A stretch of DNA of 64,000 nt from the NCBI GenBank assembly GCA_964537035.1, contig CAZIAK010000001.1, positions 186,001-250,000 of the forward strand, written 5' to 3'. The position numbers and the translations under genes were made by a program. The stretch's first letter is position 1. Each line of letters starts with the position of its first letter. The notes under the pieces are model-generated. The model saw only the letters and a program-made list of their open reading frames with translations. It did not search any database and had not been told where the DNA came from. This DNA is from CAZIAK01 sp964537035 (lineage in GTDB: Bacteria; Planctomycetota; B15-G4). Below, one piece after another: positions 50,297-59,340 of this stretch.

Positions 50297-52240
50297 ATGC
50301 GCACATTCTTGTCAGTCGTCCTCGCAACCGTCCTGGTTGCCACCCCCGTGTTTGCCCATGGCGGGCAGTACAAGGGTCCTTCTGATGCCGGCAGCGGAGC
50401 TTCCGGCCAAGGTGGCACCGTCGCACCTCCCACGAACCCCGGTGGTGCAGCTGCACCTGGCCCCGGCGCAGCAGCCTCAGGCGGCGCGTCCAGCGGCGCC
50501 TCCCGTACCGGTGGTGGCCGAGTGGTCCGCGGCGGCTCTGGCCGCAAGGGCGCGACCACCTCTGCTGGCGCAGCCGACGATCTCAAAGGCTTCGCGATCT
50601 GGGAGTTCTGGTGGGAGAACAACAAGGACCGCTTCCTGAACCTGAAGTCCCGTCTGGAGAAGACCTCCAACGTGTCTGGCTCTGCGGGCCTGCTCACTGG
50701 TCGCGGACGCAAAGCAGCTTCGTCCTCCACCCGGCGCCCCGATCGCAACCAGATCAACAACGAGGTCATCCCTGCCCTGATGGGTTTGCTGTCCAGCACG
50801 GACGACCGGGACATCCTCGACTCCGCCGTGCTGGCCCTGGGCCGCACGACGGACGACACGATGGCTGACACCGTTGTCGGCGCGGCCATCCCCCTGCTCT
50901 CGAACAACAATCTGTCTGTGCAGTCCTCGACCACTCTCGCCTTGGGCGTGCTCGGTTCAGGCGCTGCGGTTCAGAACCTGCAGGAGATCCTGCAGGACAG
51001 CTCGGCCGGGCGGCGCGTGATCGGTGGCGGCAACATCCACTGGCTGGTGCGCGCCTTCTCTGGTCTCTCGCTGGGTCTGATCGGCGATGACAGCGGTATC
51101 GACTCGCTGATGAGCGTGGTCGAGCGCCTCGGCGACACGGAGAAGGACATCAAGATCTGCTCCATCGTCGGCCTGGGCATGGTCGAGGCTGATCATCCCA
51201 AGGCGAAGGCGGTGCAGGAGTTCCTGCTCGCCCAGCTCGACAACCGTCGCCTTGACCCCTTGATCAAGAGCTTCATCCCCACGTCGTTGGGCAAGCTCGG
51301 CCTCGCCGATTCGGTGCCCGCCCTGCTGGCCACCTTCACGAACCGGGACACGGACAACATCGTGCTCGAGTCCGCAGCCATTGGCTTGGGCCAGCTGGCC
51401 ACCATGGAAGACGCCGATGTGGTCGAGGCGTTGACGAAGTACATCGAAGAGGGCAAGGACGCCCAGACTCGTCACTTCGCCATCATCTCGCTGGCTCAGA
51501 TCGGCTCAAGGGACGAGAACTTCGAGGACAACAAGGAGCTCCACGACGAGATCTACCGCCTGCTGTCCAAGGAGCTCCAGGGCAAGGGCAAGCAGAAGAG
51601 CCATCGTTCGTGGGCTGGTATCGCGGCGGCCATCTACAGCCGTCCCCACACCGAGATTCACCCCCAGGTGATCGATCGCCTCGTCGCCGCTTACGAAGAC
51701 GAGTCTGACCCGTCGTTCAAGAGCGCCTACGCGGTGGCCTTGGGCTTGCTCGATGCCAAGAGCGCTGGCGACATGATCTTCGACGACTTCAACCGCAACA
51801 AGCAGCAGGACTTCCGGGGCTACGCTGGCGTGGCGCTCGGTTTCCTGAAGTACGACGAAGCGGCTGACGCCTTGCGCGGTCTTTGCCAGAACAAGGCCAC
51901 CTCGCCCACCCTGCGTCTGCAGGCTGCGACGGGTCTGGGTCTGATGAGCGACACCCAGGCTGTGACCACACTCATCGACACTCTCGAAGGGGCTCAGACC
52001 CTGGGTGTCAGTTCAGCTGTGGCCAAGGCCTTGGGCCTGATCGGCGACCGTGACTCGATCACGCCGCTGAAGGACATCGCCATGAAGGATGGCAAGAACA
52101 CGATCACTCGTGCCTTCGCCTGTGTGGCCCTGGGCCTGGTGGGTGAGAAGACCCCGCTGCCCTGGAACGCCATCATCAGCGCGAACAACAACTACCGGGC
52201 CAAGACCCCGTCGATCGAGGAAGTGCTCGACATCCTCTGA
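50297..52240 (+). CDS. Exported HEAT-repeat protein
   Basis: ATG 50297 begins a signal peptide (to about FAHG, residue 22) followed by an about 80-residue Gly/Ser/Pro/Ala-rich linker and then at least ten HEAT-type helical repeats, with many ALGLIGDRDSITPLKDI and GLGLMSDTQAVTTLI units, of the PBS-lyase HEAT style. The frame is open to 50201, but only 50297 gives a signal. TATGCT about 85 nt upstream is a -10 candidate. HEAT scaffolds usually bind proteins; this one has no catalytic part. The gene ends in a strong terminator and a repeat element. Confidence 0.75.
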   Translation: MRTFLSVVLATVLVATPVFAHGGQYKGPSDAGSGASGQGGTVAPPTNPGGAAAPGPGAAASGGASSGASRTGGGRVVRGGSGRKGATTSAGAADDLKGFAIWEFWWENNKDRFLNLKSRLEKTSNVSGSAGLLTGRGRKAASSSTRRPDRNQINNEVIPALMGLLSSTDDRDILDSAVLALGRTTDDTMADTVVGAAIPLLSNNNLSVQSSTTLALGVLGSGAAVQNLQEILQDSSAGRRVIGGGNIHWLVRAFSGLSLGLIGDDSGIDSLMSVVERLGDTEKDIKICSIVGLGMVEADHPKAKAVQEFLLAQLDNRRLDPLIKSFIPTSLGKLGLADSVPALLATFTNRDTDNIVLESAAIGLGQLATMEDADVVEALTKYIEEGKDAQTRHFAIISLAQIGSRDENFEDNKELHDEIYRLLSKELQGKGKQKSHRSWAGIAAAIYSRPHTEIHPQVIDRLVAAYEDESDPSFKSAYAVALGLLDAKSAGDMIFDDFNRNKQQDFRGYAGVALGFLKYDEAADALRGLCQNKATSPTLRLQAATGLGLMSDTQAVTTLIDTLEGAQTLGVSSAVAKALGLIGDRDSITPLKDIAMKDGKNTITRAFACVALGLVGEKTPLPWNAIISANNNYRAKTPSIEEVLDIL

Positions 52241-52264
52241 TCACCCGGACACTCGTCCGTCACC

Positions 52265-52298
52265 CAGCGGGGTGGATCCTTCGGGGTCCACCCCGCTG
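52265..52298 (+). terminator. Strong hairpin terminator with UUCG tetraloop
   Basis: A 15-bp stem (52265-52279 with 52284-52298; 12 perfect outer pairs and one inner G-U) with a TTCG loop closed by C-G, 24 nt after the HEAT gene stop. No T-tract follows. Confidence 0.65.
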
Positions 52299-52310
52299 CT
52301 CGTAGGTGGA

Positions 52311-52388
52311 GTCAGCGCCACTGATCGCTGTCTCTGAGCGCGACCTCGTCGGTTGTGGGGCAGGCGACTGTGGCCTTCCAGAGGTTCG
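52311..52388 (+). repeat. Partial copy of the 3' palindromic element (palindrome deleted)
   Basis: This region matches both ends of the elements at 52.6 and 63.8 kb: a diverged left end around CAGCGCCACTGATCGCTGTC and a well-conserved right end with CGACCTCGTCGG, GGCAGGCGACTGTGGCCTT. The long inverted repeat in the middle is missing. It follows the HEAT gene in the same orientation. Confidence 0.55.
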
Positions 52389-52608
52389 CTGCTGCGTTGC
52401 TGAGACCACCGCAGCCTGACCCAGCGCAGCACCAGGCGCGGCTCGTTCGCACGGCACCGCACCGGTCGTCGCACTGCTCGCACTTCCCCTAAGACGCCGA
52501 AAGATCCGCTGCCCAACCGTCTCCGAATCAAAGATGGCAAGGTGCAGCGCAAGCAGCCAGGCCCTCCACGAACCTCAGAGCGAGAGCGTGGCCAACCCCC
52601 AGAAAAAC

Positions 52609-52788
52609 GCCCCCCGAAGGGCCACAGTCGCTGTCCCTCCACCAATGAGGTCGACGGTGTTTCTCACCAGGGGGGTCTGCAGCGAGTGTGGAGGCCCCGC
52701 CGACCCTGTCTGAGCGAAACGGCCCCCCTGGTGAGAAACACCGTCGACCGGAGCAGCAAGAGGACAGCGACCTGTAGCGCTGCCCCCC
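52609..52788 (-). repeat. Palindromic element, full copy 1
   Basis: Reading on the minus strand, it begins within a few bases of the stop of the upstream-lying spermidine-synthase-like gene with GCAGCGCTACAGGTCGCTGT, then has a 27-bp perfect inverted repeat (52723-52749 with 52649-52675) around a 47-nt loop, and ends with GGACAGCGACTGTGGCC. A second copy at 63.8 kb has the same ends, loop core and stem length but other stem bases, compensated in both arms. Confidence 0.85.
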
Positions 52789-52795
52789 TCCCGTC

Positions 52796-54742
52796 TCACC
52801 GACGCATGGTGACCAGGCCAGCAAACACCAAACCGGCCAGGCCAGCCAAGCCCGCCCCCCATGTCCAGTTGTTGAGCTGCTCCTGACGTTGCGCCAGACG
52901 CTGGGTCCGGGTCAGCTGGTCAGCCAGCATGGTCAAGTTCTGCTCGGCGGCCTGACGGATACCAGAGTCTGGGCCGAGTGGGGACCGCTGCAGCAGTTGC
53001 TCGTAATGGACCTTGGCCTGGGCGGGTTGATCTCGCAGATAGGCCAGGTTGCCCAGGAGCAACAGGGCTTCTTCTTGCTGCGCCGCGTCGCCCGCCGAGG
53101 CCACCGTCTTGAACAGGGCTTCGGCTCCAGACCAGCGAGTGGCGAGCAGCAGCCGCCGGCCTCGCTCCAGGTCTTGGGTCGGCGAACCACTGGACGTCAG
53201 CGTCGCGGCGATCGAGCCTCCCCACTCGCCGCTCCAGCTCGCATGGGCCAGAGACTCGATGGGAGCATCACCGTCCCGTAGCAGGGGCGCTCCCGTTTGC
53301 TCGACTTCGCTGAGCTGCTGGCCATCCACCATCCAGGCGAGGGCTGGCAGCAGCCCCCAGTCGGTCAAGGCGGCCTGGGTGGTGGCCGGGTCAGCGGGCT
53401 GCCCCTTGAAGCCCAGGACGATGATGTTGCGAGTCCCTGGCATGCGCCCCTGGAGAGCGCCGGGGAAGACCCTCGCGAAGGTCTCCGACACCGCGGCCAC
53501 TACCGGGTCTTCTACGGTGAGGCCGCCGATGTTCAGGGCCGCGATTCCTCCTGGCAACAGGCGCTGGCGAACGACCTCGAAGAACTCCTGAGAACACAGG
53601 TGCGGTGGCAAGTAGATCTGCTGTGCGTAAGCATCTACAAGGATGGCGCCATAGCGGTCGGGCACCCGGTCGAGCACCACGCGCCCGTCGTACCCGTCGT
53701 CGATTCGCGTCTGCTCGGGGAGCTCAAACCAGCGCTTGCCCAGGGCGATGATCTCCGTGTCGAGCTCGACGCCTCGTACCACCGCGTCCCCGTCGAGAGC
53801 CAACACCTGCCGAGCCAACGTGCCAGCGGCGAGGCCCACGACCATGACGTGCCGCCGATCGTCGTCAGCCCGTGGGGACAGAGCCGCCGCGTACAACAAC
53901 GCATCGTAGTAGAGCCCGGTCAACACTCCCGTGGGCTGCCACACCGAATGAAACGAGTCGAGCCCCTCGTTGAGCAGCAGCTGCCGAGTGCCGTCGGGCT
54001 GCTGCACCACTCGCGCCCACTGGTAGGGCGTCTCGACCTCTTCGAGCAAACCGTCAAGGGGCTTGGAGTCCGGCAAGGTCCCGGCCAACGAGGGCACGAC
54101 GATCAGCGCCACCAAGGCAGCGAGGCTGCTCCTGCGCCGGGTGAGGAAGAGCATCACCAGGCCAGCCACTGCCAGCAATGCTCCCGCACCACGCACCGCA
54201 CCGGCTGAGCCCAGAGCAGGCAAGAGCACGTGGGTCGCGCCAAACGTGCCTGCCAGGCTGCCCAAGGTCCCGGCTGCCAGGATCCGCCCGGTGACCCGAG
54301 CCGGTGCCACCCCCGCGTCTCTGGACAGCCGCACGAGCCAGGGAGTGACAGCTCCCAACGCCGCCATGGGCAGGCCCAACCCCACGATGGAGACCAACAG
54401 GCTGCCCGTGGTCACGAAGGGATAGGCTTCGAGCAGAGGCAGGTCGTCAGGCAGCACCGTCTGGCTCAGCCAGGCCACCAGGTCAGGCAAGGCCAGGGAC
54501 AGCCCGGCAGCCCCCAGCAGGAGGGACGTAGGCCCTGGCCCCCTCCCCGACTCAGCCCAGCGCCCACCCAGCCATTGTCCGGCGGCGAGGGACGCCAGCA
54601 CGACGCCGATGACGTGCGTCCAGACCAGCTGGCTCTGACCGAACCACGGGGCCATGAGCCGCACGCCCATGACCTCGACGATCATCACCGACGCGCCCGT
54701 GGTCGCTGCCAGCAAGATCAACAACCACGGAGAGTGGCTCAC
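52796..54742 (-). CDS. Membrane spermidine-synthase-like protein with TPR and C-terminal TM
   Basis: The 648-aa protein has about six N-terminal membrane helices (to about residue 215) of the type seen in fused spermidine synthase membrane proteins, then a spermidine-synthase/methyltransferase-like domain with VVGLAAGTLARQVLALDGDAVVRGVELD and AILVDAYAQQIYLPPHL, then TPR-like helices (about 535-600) and a last TM near the C-terminus. The Asp residues of the polyamine pocket are partly changed, so activity as a true spermidine synthase is doubtful. GTG start at 54742. Confidence 0.75.
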   Translation of the reverse strand: MSHSPWLLILLAATTGASVMIVEVMGVRLMAPWFGQSQLVWTHVIGVVLASLAAGQWLGGRWAESGRGPGPTSLLLGAAGLSLALPDLVAWLSQTVLPDDLPLLEAYPFVTTGSLLVSIVGLGLPMAALGAVTPWLVRLSRDAGVAPARVTGRILAAGTLGSLAGTFGATHVLLPALGSAGAVRGAGALLAVAGLVMLFLTRRRSSLAALVALIVVPSLAGTLPDSKPLDGLLEEVETPYQWARVVQQPDGTRQLLLNEGLDSFHSVWQPTGVLTGLYYDALLYAAALSPRADDDRRHVMVVGLAAGTLARQVLALDGDAVVRGVELDTEIIALGKRWFELPEQTRIDDGYDGRVVLDRVPDRYGAILVDAYAQQIYLPPHLCSQEFFEVVRQRLLPGGIAALNIGGLTVEDPVVAAVSETFARVFPGALQGRMPGTRNIIVLGFKGQPADPATTQAALTDWGLLPALAWMVDGQQLSEVEQTGAPLLRDGDAPIESLAHASWSGEWGGSIAATLTSSGSPTQDLERGRRLLLATRWSGAEALFKTVASAGDAAQQEEALLLLGNLAYLRDQPAQAKVHYEQLLQRSPLGPDSGIRQAAEQNLTMLADQLTRTQRLAQRQEQLNNWTWGAGLAGLAGLVFAGLVTMRR

Positions 54743-54762
54743 GCGCCCTTCGACGGTCTCGC

Positions 54763-56136
54763 TCAGTCGTCGCGCCCCGGCACGTTGGCATCGATGTCCT
54801 CGACGCGCACGCGCTGGGTGTAGAGACCGTAGTCACCCGAGTCGCTGAAGAATCGATTCTCGAGCAGCACGTACAAGGATGGTTTCGGCATCTTGGACCA
54901 CTTCTCTTCGCCGTTGACCACGATGGTCACGGGGCGGCTCATGTCGACCAGGGCGTCCGACAGGTACACCTCCATCTCCAGCACGTTCACCGCGTCGATG
55001 GAGATCTCGTTCTTGTCCTGATCAATGCTCGCCGTGAAGCGGGGGAAGTCCGGGTCACCAGGGCCAGCCGTCACCCGCTTGTTGATCACAGAGGCCTTGC
55101 ACCAGTTGATGCTCTGGTTGCGCAGGTCACCCAGGCGATAGTCGATCTGCAGGGGAGCCAGGTTCTTCGTGAGCGGCATCAACCACTCACTGATGGCGCT
55201 GCGCGTGTCGTCGGACGGCTCGGCGAGGGAGCCGCTCTCCTCCACCATCCTGATCGTCACTCCATCGACGCCGCCCTCCAGACCGCTGGCGTCGTCATCG
55301 GCCGTGTGGACGTAGAGCAGCGAGAGGTGAAACAGGTTGGCCAGGATCAAGTCAGCGGACCCTGTCTCGCCACCTCGGGCGATCACCCCGGAGAAGAACG
55401 ACGGCGCGCTGGTGATCAGCCGCAACGCGTCACTGCCCGCACCTTCCCAGCCATCGAGGACCACTCGGGAGCGATCGAAGCGCACCTGCTCCAAGAGGAT
55501 TCGATAAGACGTGAAGAATGCGTAGAGGCCCTCGTTGGACATCCACGAATCATCGATCTCTGTGGTCACGGCCTTCCGGCCATCGCCACTCTCGGGGCCC
55601 AGCAAGACCATCACCACGTGGCTCTCGAGCAAATCGCCATAGAGCGCCGCGGCCTGGCTGGCCACCGCTTCTTCGAGCTCGCTGCCCGACAGCCCCAGGA
55701 CCGGCTTCAAGCCGACGATCACGGGGTGAAAACCCTCGCTCTTGCCGTAGTCGGCGGGGAGTGACAGCTGCACCGCCAGACGTGTGCCCTCGTAGGGCTC
55801 CTCGAAGACGTGCTTGAAGAAGCCCTTGCCCGCCTTGCTCTTGAACGAGCGTTCGATGGGCTTGGCCAGCTCGCAGATGACTTCCCAATCACCGAGATAC
55901 GCGGTCAGCGGTTGGTCGCCCTTGGCCTTCTTCACCAACTTGGCCAGGGCCGCCGTCATGCTGTCCAAGCTCTCCTTCTGCTGCGAGCGGTCGTCCTCGT
56001 CCGTGGCGGCGAAGAACGCGTTGACGTCCTTGGCCATCTTGCCGAGGTCGCGGTCGGAGGCACCGGAGCGCACCAGTCCGTCGTCTGCGGGCGTTGCCAG
56101 GAGCAAGAGTGGCATGAGCAGGATGGTGGCGAGCAT
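54763..56136 (-). CDS. Exported alpha/beta-hydrolase-like protein lacking the nucleophile
   Basis: The 457-aa protein has a signal peptide (1-20, ending LLATPA). A central segment has an alpha/beta-hydrolase layout with VIVGLKPVLGLSG, VVMVLLGPESGDG and RVVLDGWEGAGSDALRLI, where the usual GxSxG nucleophile elbow is GWEGA. The C-terminal domain is beta-rich (SIDAVNVLEMEVYLSDALVD). A GAGGAG SD precedes the ATG, and TAGACC is a -10 candidate. It precedes the spermidine-synthase-like gene by 20 bp on the same strand. Function unknown, catalysis unlikely. Confidence 0.65.
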   Translation of the reverse strand: MLATILLMPLLLLATPADDGLVRSGASDRDLGKMAKDVNAFFAATDEDDRSQQKESLDSMTAALAKLVKKAKGDQPLTAYLGDWEVICELAKPIERSFKSKAGKGFFKHVFEEPYEGTRLAVQLSLPADYGKSEGFHPVIVGLKPVLGLSGSELEEAVASQAAALYGDLLESHVVMVLLGPESGDGRKAVTTEIDDSWMSNEGLYAFFTSYRILLEQVRFDRSRVVLDGWEGAGSDALRLITSAPSFFSGVIARGGETGSADLILANLFHLSLLYVHTADDDASGLEGGVDGVTIRMVEESGSLAEPSDDTRSAISEWLMPLTKNLAPLQIDYRLGDLRNQSINWCKASVINKRVTAGPGDPDFPRFTASIDQDKNEISIDAVNVLEMEVYLSDALVDMSRPVTIVVNGEEKWSKMPKPSLYVLLENRFFSDSGDYGLYTQRVRVEDIDANVPGRDD

Positions 56137-56230
56137 GGGTACGGCTCCTCGGGCTTCGGTAGGCAGGGTCTACGGTGAGCAGGGGCTGCGCTAGGCAGAA
56201 CGAACCAGTGTAGTCAGCTTGCAGGGGACA

Positions 56231-57733
56231 TCAACGCCCCCCGGTGGCGGCAAGGCGCCGTGCGCGATATCGATAAGTCAGGCTGCGGTCACGTTGAGGA
56301 TCGTCCTGCAGCACGCCGTCGAGCAACTCCAGGGCCCTCTGAGGGTCGCCTGGAGTCGATTCGAGGAGCAACACCGCCAGGTTCTCCTGGGCGTCCTCTG
56401 AGCCCGGCCAACTCATAGCCTGCTCCAGCCGCTCCTGCGCGAGAGCCAGGTCGCCCACCCCCCACGCCGCCAGAGCGCCATCATTGGTGATGTCAGAACG
56501 GCCGGGATAGCGCGTGATCAGATCTGCCCAGGCAGCGGCTGCGGCGGCATCCTGGCCCGCATGCCAGCGGGCCAGGGCCCTGTGCCAGAGGGCCAGCTCG
56601 TGCCGGGGCTCGATGGACAGAGCGGTCTCATAGGCCTCCAGAGCAGCGCTGTAGTCTCCGGCGATGGCCAGGCCGTCAGCGATGGAGACCGCGTCGTCGA
56701 GGCAGTCCCAGTGTCGTTCCCTGGCCCTGGCGAAGAGCAGCTCCAGAGCTTCGGCGGTGCGGCCTAGCAGGCGCAGATAGGAAGCCTCTGCCCGGTCGAT
56801 GGCCGCGGTGCGCCCGGCGGTGCCCGCTGCGAAGGCGGCGGCAGCGTCTTCCCGGCGATCGAGCAGGCCCAACGCATGGGCGCGATGCCAGGCCAGCAAG
56901 GCGTCACTGGCCAGCTCAGGTTCGGCGAAGAGGCCGTCGAGCAGGTCCAGGCGGCGGCCCGCGTCGACCGTAGAGGGCAGGGCCACCAGCAACGCCGCCA
57001 GCAGGTCGGCCAGCTCCCAGTCTGTGGCATTGCGCGCTGCCTGCCAGGCGCTGACCGCGCCATCTCTGTCTCCCGTGCCGGCCAACTCTCGGCACCAATC
57101 GAGAGCGAACGCGGAACGTTCGGGAGCAGCCCGCGCCGCCCGCTCCAGCCAGGGCAGCGCGCCCTCACCGCCTTGCGCCCTGGCCATGTGGCCGCGGAGG
57201 TACGCAGCCATGGGCCGAGCCTCTTCGGCCCAACGGCGCTCCAGATCAGCGGCCAGTGTGTCCGTGGCCAGCTCGCCGTCCCCAGGGGAGCCCAGCTGCC
57301 AGCGGCTGAAGCGGGCCTGCAGCAACCAATCGGCGGCCCGTGGTTCGGCGCCCTGGTCTGCAGCCATCAGATTCTCGAGCGATCGGTCGAGGACGGCGCG
57401 ACCGATATCCCTGGCCACTCTGTCGCCCCCCAGCAACCCCCAGGCTTCTTCAAGCTGCTCACGGCCGAGCCAGAACAGGGCCTCGGTATCGGACCCATCG
57501 AGGGCCAAGCGCAGGTCCACTTGAACACGCAACGTCTCCCAGCGTCCCGCCGCAGCCAGGGCCTCGAAGTCGTCTTCGGCCACTTCGACCGCTTCGGCAT
57601 CATCTACGTCTTCAACGGCCTCAACGGCCGAAGCGGCATTGGCATCATCACCTGACACCACTTCGGTCTGCGCTGCGACGGCTGCGGTCGAGGCCAGCAG
57701 CGAGAGCATCAAGAGAACCTGTGCAGCCTTCAT
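56231..57733 (-). CDS. Exported TPR-repeat protein
   Basis: ATG 57733 begins a signal peptide (ending AAVAAQTE) and a 500-aa Ala/Leu/Glu-rich helical protein with TPR-like repeats (for example RHELALWHRALARWHAGQDAA and DAQENLAVLLLESTPGDPQ). The start is one base after the purM stop, so the two genes are probably coupled. The frame is open to 57811, but the extension overlaps purM. TPRs suggest protein interaction in the periplasm; no partner can be named. Confidence 0.7.
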   Translation of the reverse strand: MKAAQVLLMLSLLASTAAVAAQTEVVSGDDANAASAVEAVEDVDDAEAVEVAEDDFEALAAAGRWETLRVQVDLRLALDGSDTEALFWLGREQLEEAWGLLGGDRVARDIGRAVLDRSLENLMAADQGAEPRAADWLLQARFSRWQLGSPGDGELATDTLAADLERRWAEEARPMAAYLRGHMARAQGGEGALPWLERAARAAPERSAFALDWCRELAGTGDRDGAVSAWQAARNATDWELADLLAALLVALPSTVDAGRRLDLLDGLFAEPELASDALLAWHRAHALGLLDRREDAAAAFAAGTAGRTAAIDRAEASYLRLLGRTAEALELLFARARERHWDCLDDAVSIADGLAIAGDYSAALEAYETALSIEPRHELALWHRALARWHAGQDAAAAAAWADLITRYPGRSDITNDGALAAWGVGDLALAQERLEQAMSWPGSEDAQENLAVLLLESTPGDPQRALELLDGVLQDDPQRDRSLTYRYRARRLAATGGR

Positions 57734-57734
57734 C

Positions 57735-58793
57735 TCAGAGCCCGTCGGCCCCTTCGTAACCCACGGTGCGGTCGCCGGCGACCACCCGTCCACAACGCAC
57801 AGGGTCTTCACCTGCAGCCTTCAAGGCCGCGGTCACCCGGTCTGCGCTCTCAGCCGAGACCAACAAGATCATGCCCAGGCCCATGTTGAACGTGCGGTCC
57901 ATTTCGTCGCGAACCACCGGGCCCCGGCGGGCCATCTCGACGAACAGAGGCGGCACCTGCCAGGAATCACGATCGATCACCACCGACAGCCCCTCGGGCA
58001 GCACCCGGGGGATGTTGTCGGTGAACCCCCCGCCGGTGATGTGCGCCAAAGCGTGCAGGTCAGGGTCGCGGATCAACGGCTTGAGCACCTGCCAGTAGCA
58101 ACGATGCACCGCCAGCAAAGCATCGGCCACCGTGCCCTCGACACCGGGGAGTGTGTCGTTGACTCCCAGCCCCGCTCGCTCGAAGAGGATCTTCTGGGCC
58201 AACGAATAACCGTTGGTGTGCAGACCGCTGCTGCGCAAGGCCAAGAGCACGTCGCCCTCACGCACCCGCTCCGGACCCAAAATGTCCTTCTTGTCGATGA
58301 CGCCGACGATGAAGCCCGCCAGATCGAAGTCTGACTCGGCGTAGAGACCAGGCATCTCCGCGGTCTCGCCGCCGATCAAGGCCACGCCCTGCTCTTCGCA
58401 GGCCCGGGCGAAACCCGAGACGATCTGCTCGAGGCGCCCCTCTGGGAAGTGTCCCGCCGCCACGTAGTCGAGGAAGAACAGAGGCTCTGCTCCCATGACC
58501 ACGATGTCGTCGATGCAGTGGTTGACGAGGTCGGCCCCCACGGTGTCGAAACGGCCAGCGGCACGAGCCACCATCAGCTTGGTGCCCACGCCATCCGTGC
58601 TCGAGACGAGCACAGGCTCCTCCATCGAACGGAAGTCAGCGCTGAACAGGGCGCCAAAAGATCCCAGGCCCGTGAGCACCCGGGGGGTGTGGGTTCTCTT
58701 CGCCATCTGACCCACGGAGCGCAGGGCGCCAGTGACGGCGTCGATGTCGACTCCAGCGTCACGGTAGGTCAGGGGTTCGGGTTCGTTGGCCAT
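57735..58793 (-). CDS. purM: Phosphoribosylformylglycinamidine cyclo-ligase (AIR synthetase)
   Basis: PurM closes the imidazole ring in purine synthesis. The 352-aa protein has the ATP-grasp-like PurM features: SSTDGVGTKLMVA, DDIVVMGAEPLFFLDY, ALIGGETAEMPG, LRSSGLHTNGYSLAQKI and HITGGGFTDNIPRVLP. All are family signatures at the expected places. The start overlaps the end of the Nudix gene by about 25 nt on the same strand. No other pur gene is nearby, which is not unusual for this group. Confidence 0.97.
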   Translation of the reverse strand: MANEPEPLTYRDAGVDIDAVTGALRSVGQMAKRTHTPRVLTGLGSFGALFSADFRSMEEPVLVSSTDGVGTKLMVARAAGRFDTVGADLVNHCIDDIVVMGAEPLFFLDYVAAGHFPEGRLEQIVSGFARACEEQGVALIGGETAEMPGLYAESDFDLAGFIVGVIDKKDILGPERVREGDVLLALRSSGLHTNGYSLAQKILFERAGLGVNDTLPGVEGTVADALLAVHRCYWQVLKPLIRDPDLHALAHITGGGFTDNIPRVLPEGLSVVIDRDSWQVPPLFVEMARRGPVVRDEMDRTFNMGLGMILLVSAESADRVTAALKAAGEDPVRCGRVVAGDRTVGYEGADGL

Positions 58794-59293
58794 GGTCGGC
58801 GCTCTCCCTTTTGAAGACGCTCAAGAATGATGCGGTTGTTCTGGAAGGCCAGCTTCTCAGGCAGAGCGTTGAGGGGAAAGAAGCCCACCTCATCGCAATC
58901 GTCCCCCGGCTCGAGCTCGCCATCGACGACGCAGGCCTCGAAGATGACCAGGATCGCCGCCTTGCGGGGATCATCCCGGGTGGTCATGACGTCGTGCAGC
59001 CCGGTGAGCATGATGATCAGGCCGGTCTCTTCGCGGGTCTCGCGGATGGCCGTGGTCTCAATGGACTCGTCGACCTCTTGATAGCCGGCGGGCAGCCCCC
59101 ACTCGCCCAGATACGGCCCGATACCCCGCCTGCAGAGCAGGATCTCGTCGTTGCGGCAGACGATCACGGCCGCCGCAGGGACGGGGTTCTCGTAGGCCAC
59201 CCGGTCACACAGGGTGCATGTACCCCGCAGTCGACCCTCGACCTGACGAGGTTGCAGAGGGCCGCCACACGCAGAACAGAATCGAGCTTGCAT
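58769..59293 (-). CDS. Nudix hydrolase with N-terminal zinc ribbon
   Basis: The 174-aa product starts with a Cys4 zinc ribbon (CSACGG...CTLCD, residues about 6-30) like NADH pyrophosphatase NudC, followed by a Nudix domain with the complete box G-x5-E-x7-REtrEETGL (GYQEVDESIETTAIRETREETGL region). It therefore hydrolyses a nucleoside diphosphate linked to X. The gene overlaps purM by 25 bp. A TATCAT box (59302-59307, minus strand) ends 8 nt before the ATG, suggesting leaderless transcription. Confidence 0.9.
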   Translation of the reverse strand: MQARFCSACGGPLQPRQVEGRLRGTCTLCDRVAYENPVPAAAVIVCRNDEILLCRRGIGPYLGEWGLPAGYQEVDESIETTAIRETREETGLIIMLTGLHDVMTTRDDPRKAAILVIFEACVVDGELEPGDDCDEVGFFPLNALPEKLAFQNNRIILERLQKGERRPWPTNPNP

Positions 59294-59301
59294 GCGGCGG
59301 A

Positions 59302-59330
59302 ATGATACCAGAGGCAGCCGACGCTATACT
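59302..59330. promoter_or_regulatory. Divergent compact promoter pair for Nudix and dxr
   Basis: TATACT (59325-59330, plus) is a -10 candidate for dxr, 10 nt before its ATG. TATCAT (complement of 59302-59307) is a -10 for the Nudix gene, 8 nt before its ATG. The spacer fits the two genes into 47 bp and the dxr -35 would lie on the Nudix -10. Confidence 0.45.
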
Positions 59331-59340
59331 CCTGCGTTCC

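Noticed and set aside
52560..52800. ORFs of 80-115 aa across the palindromic element
   Set aside because: They cross the inverted repeat, carry no domain and exist on both strands because of the palindrome.
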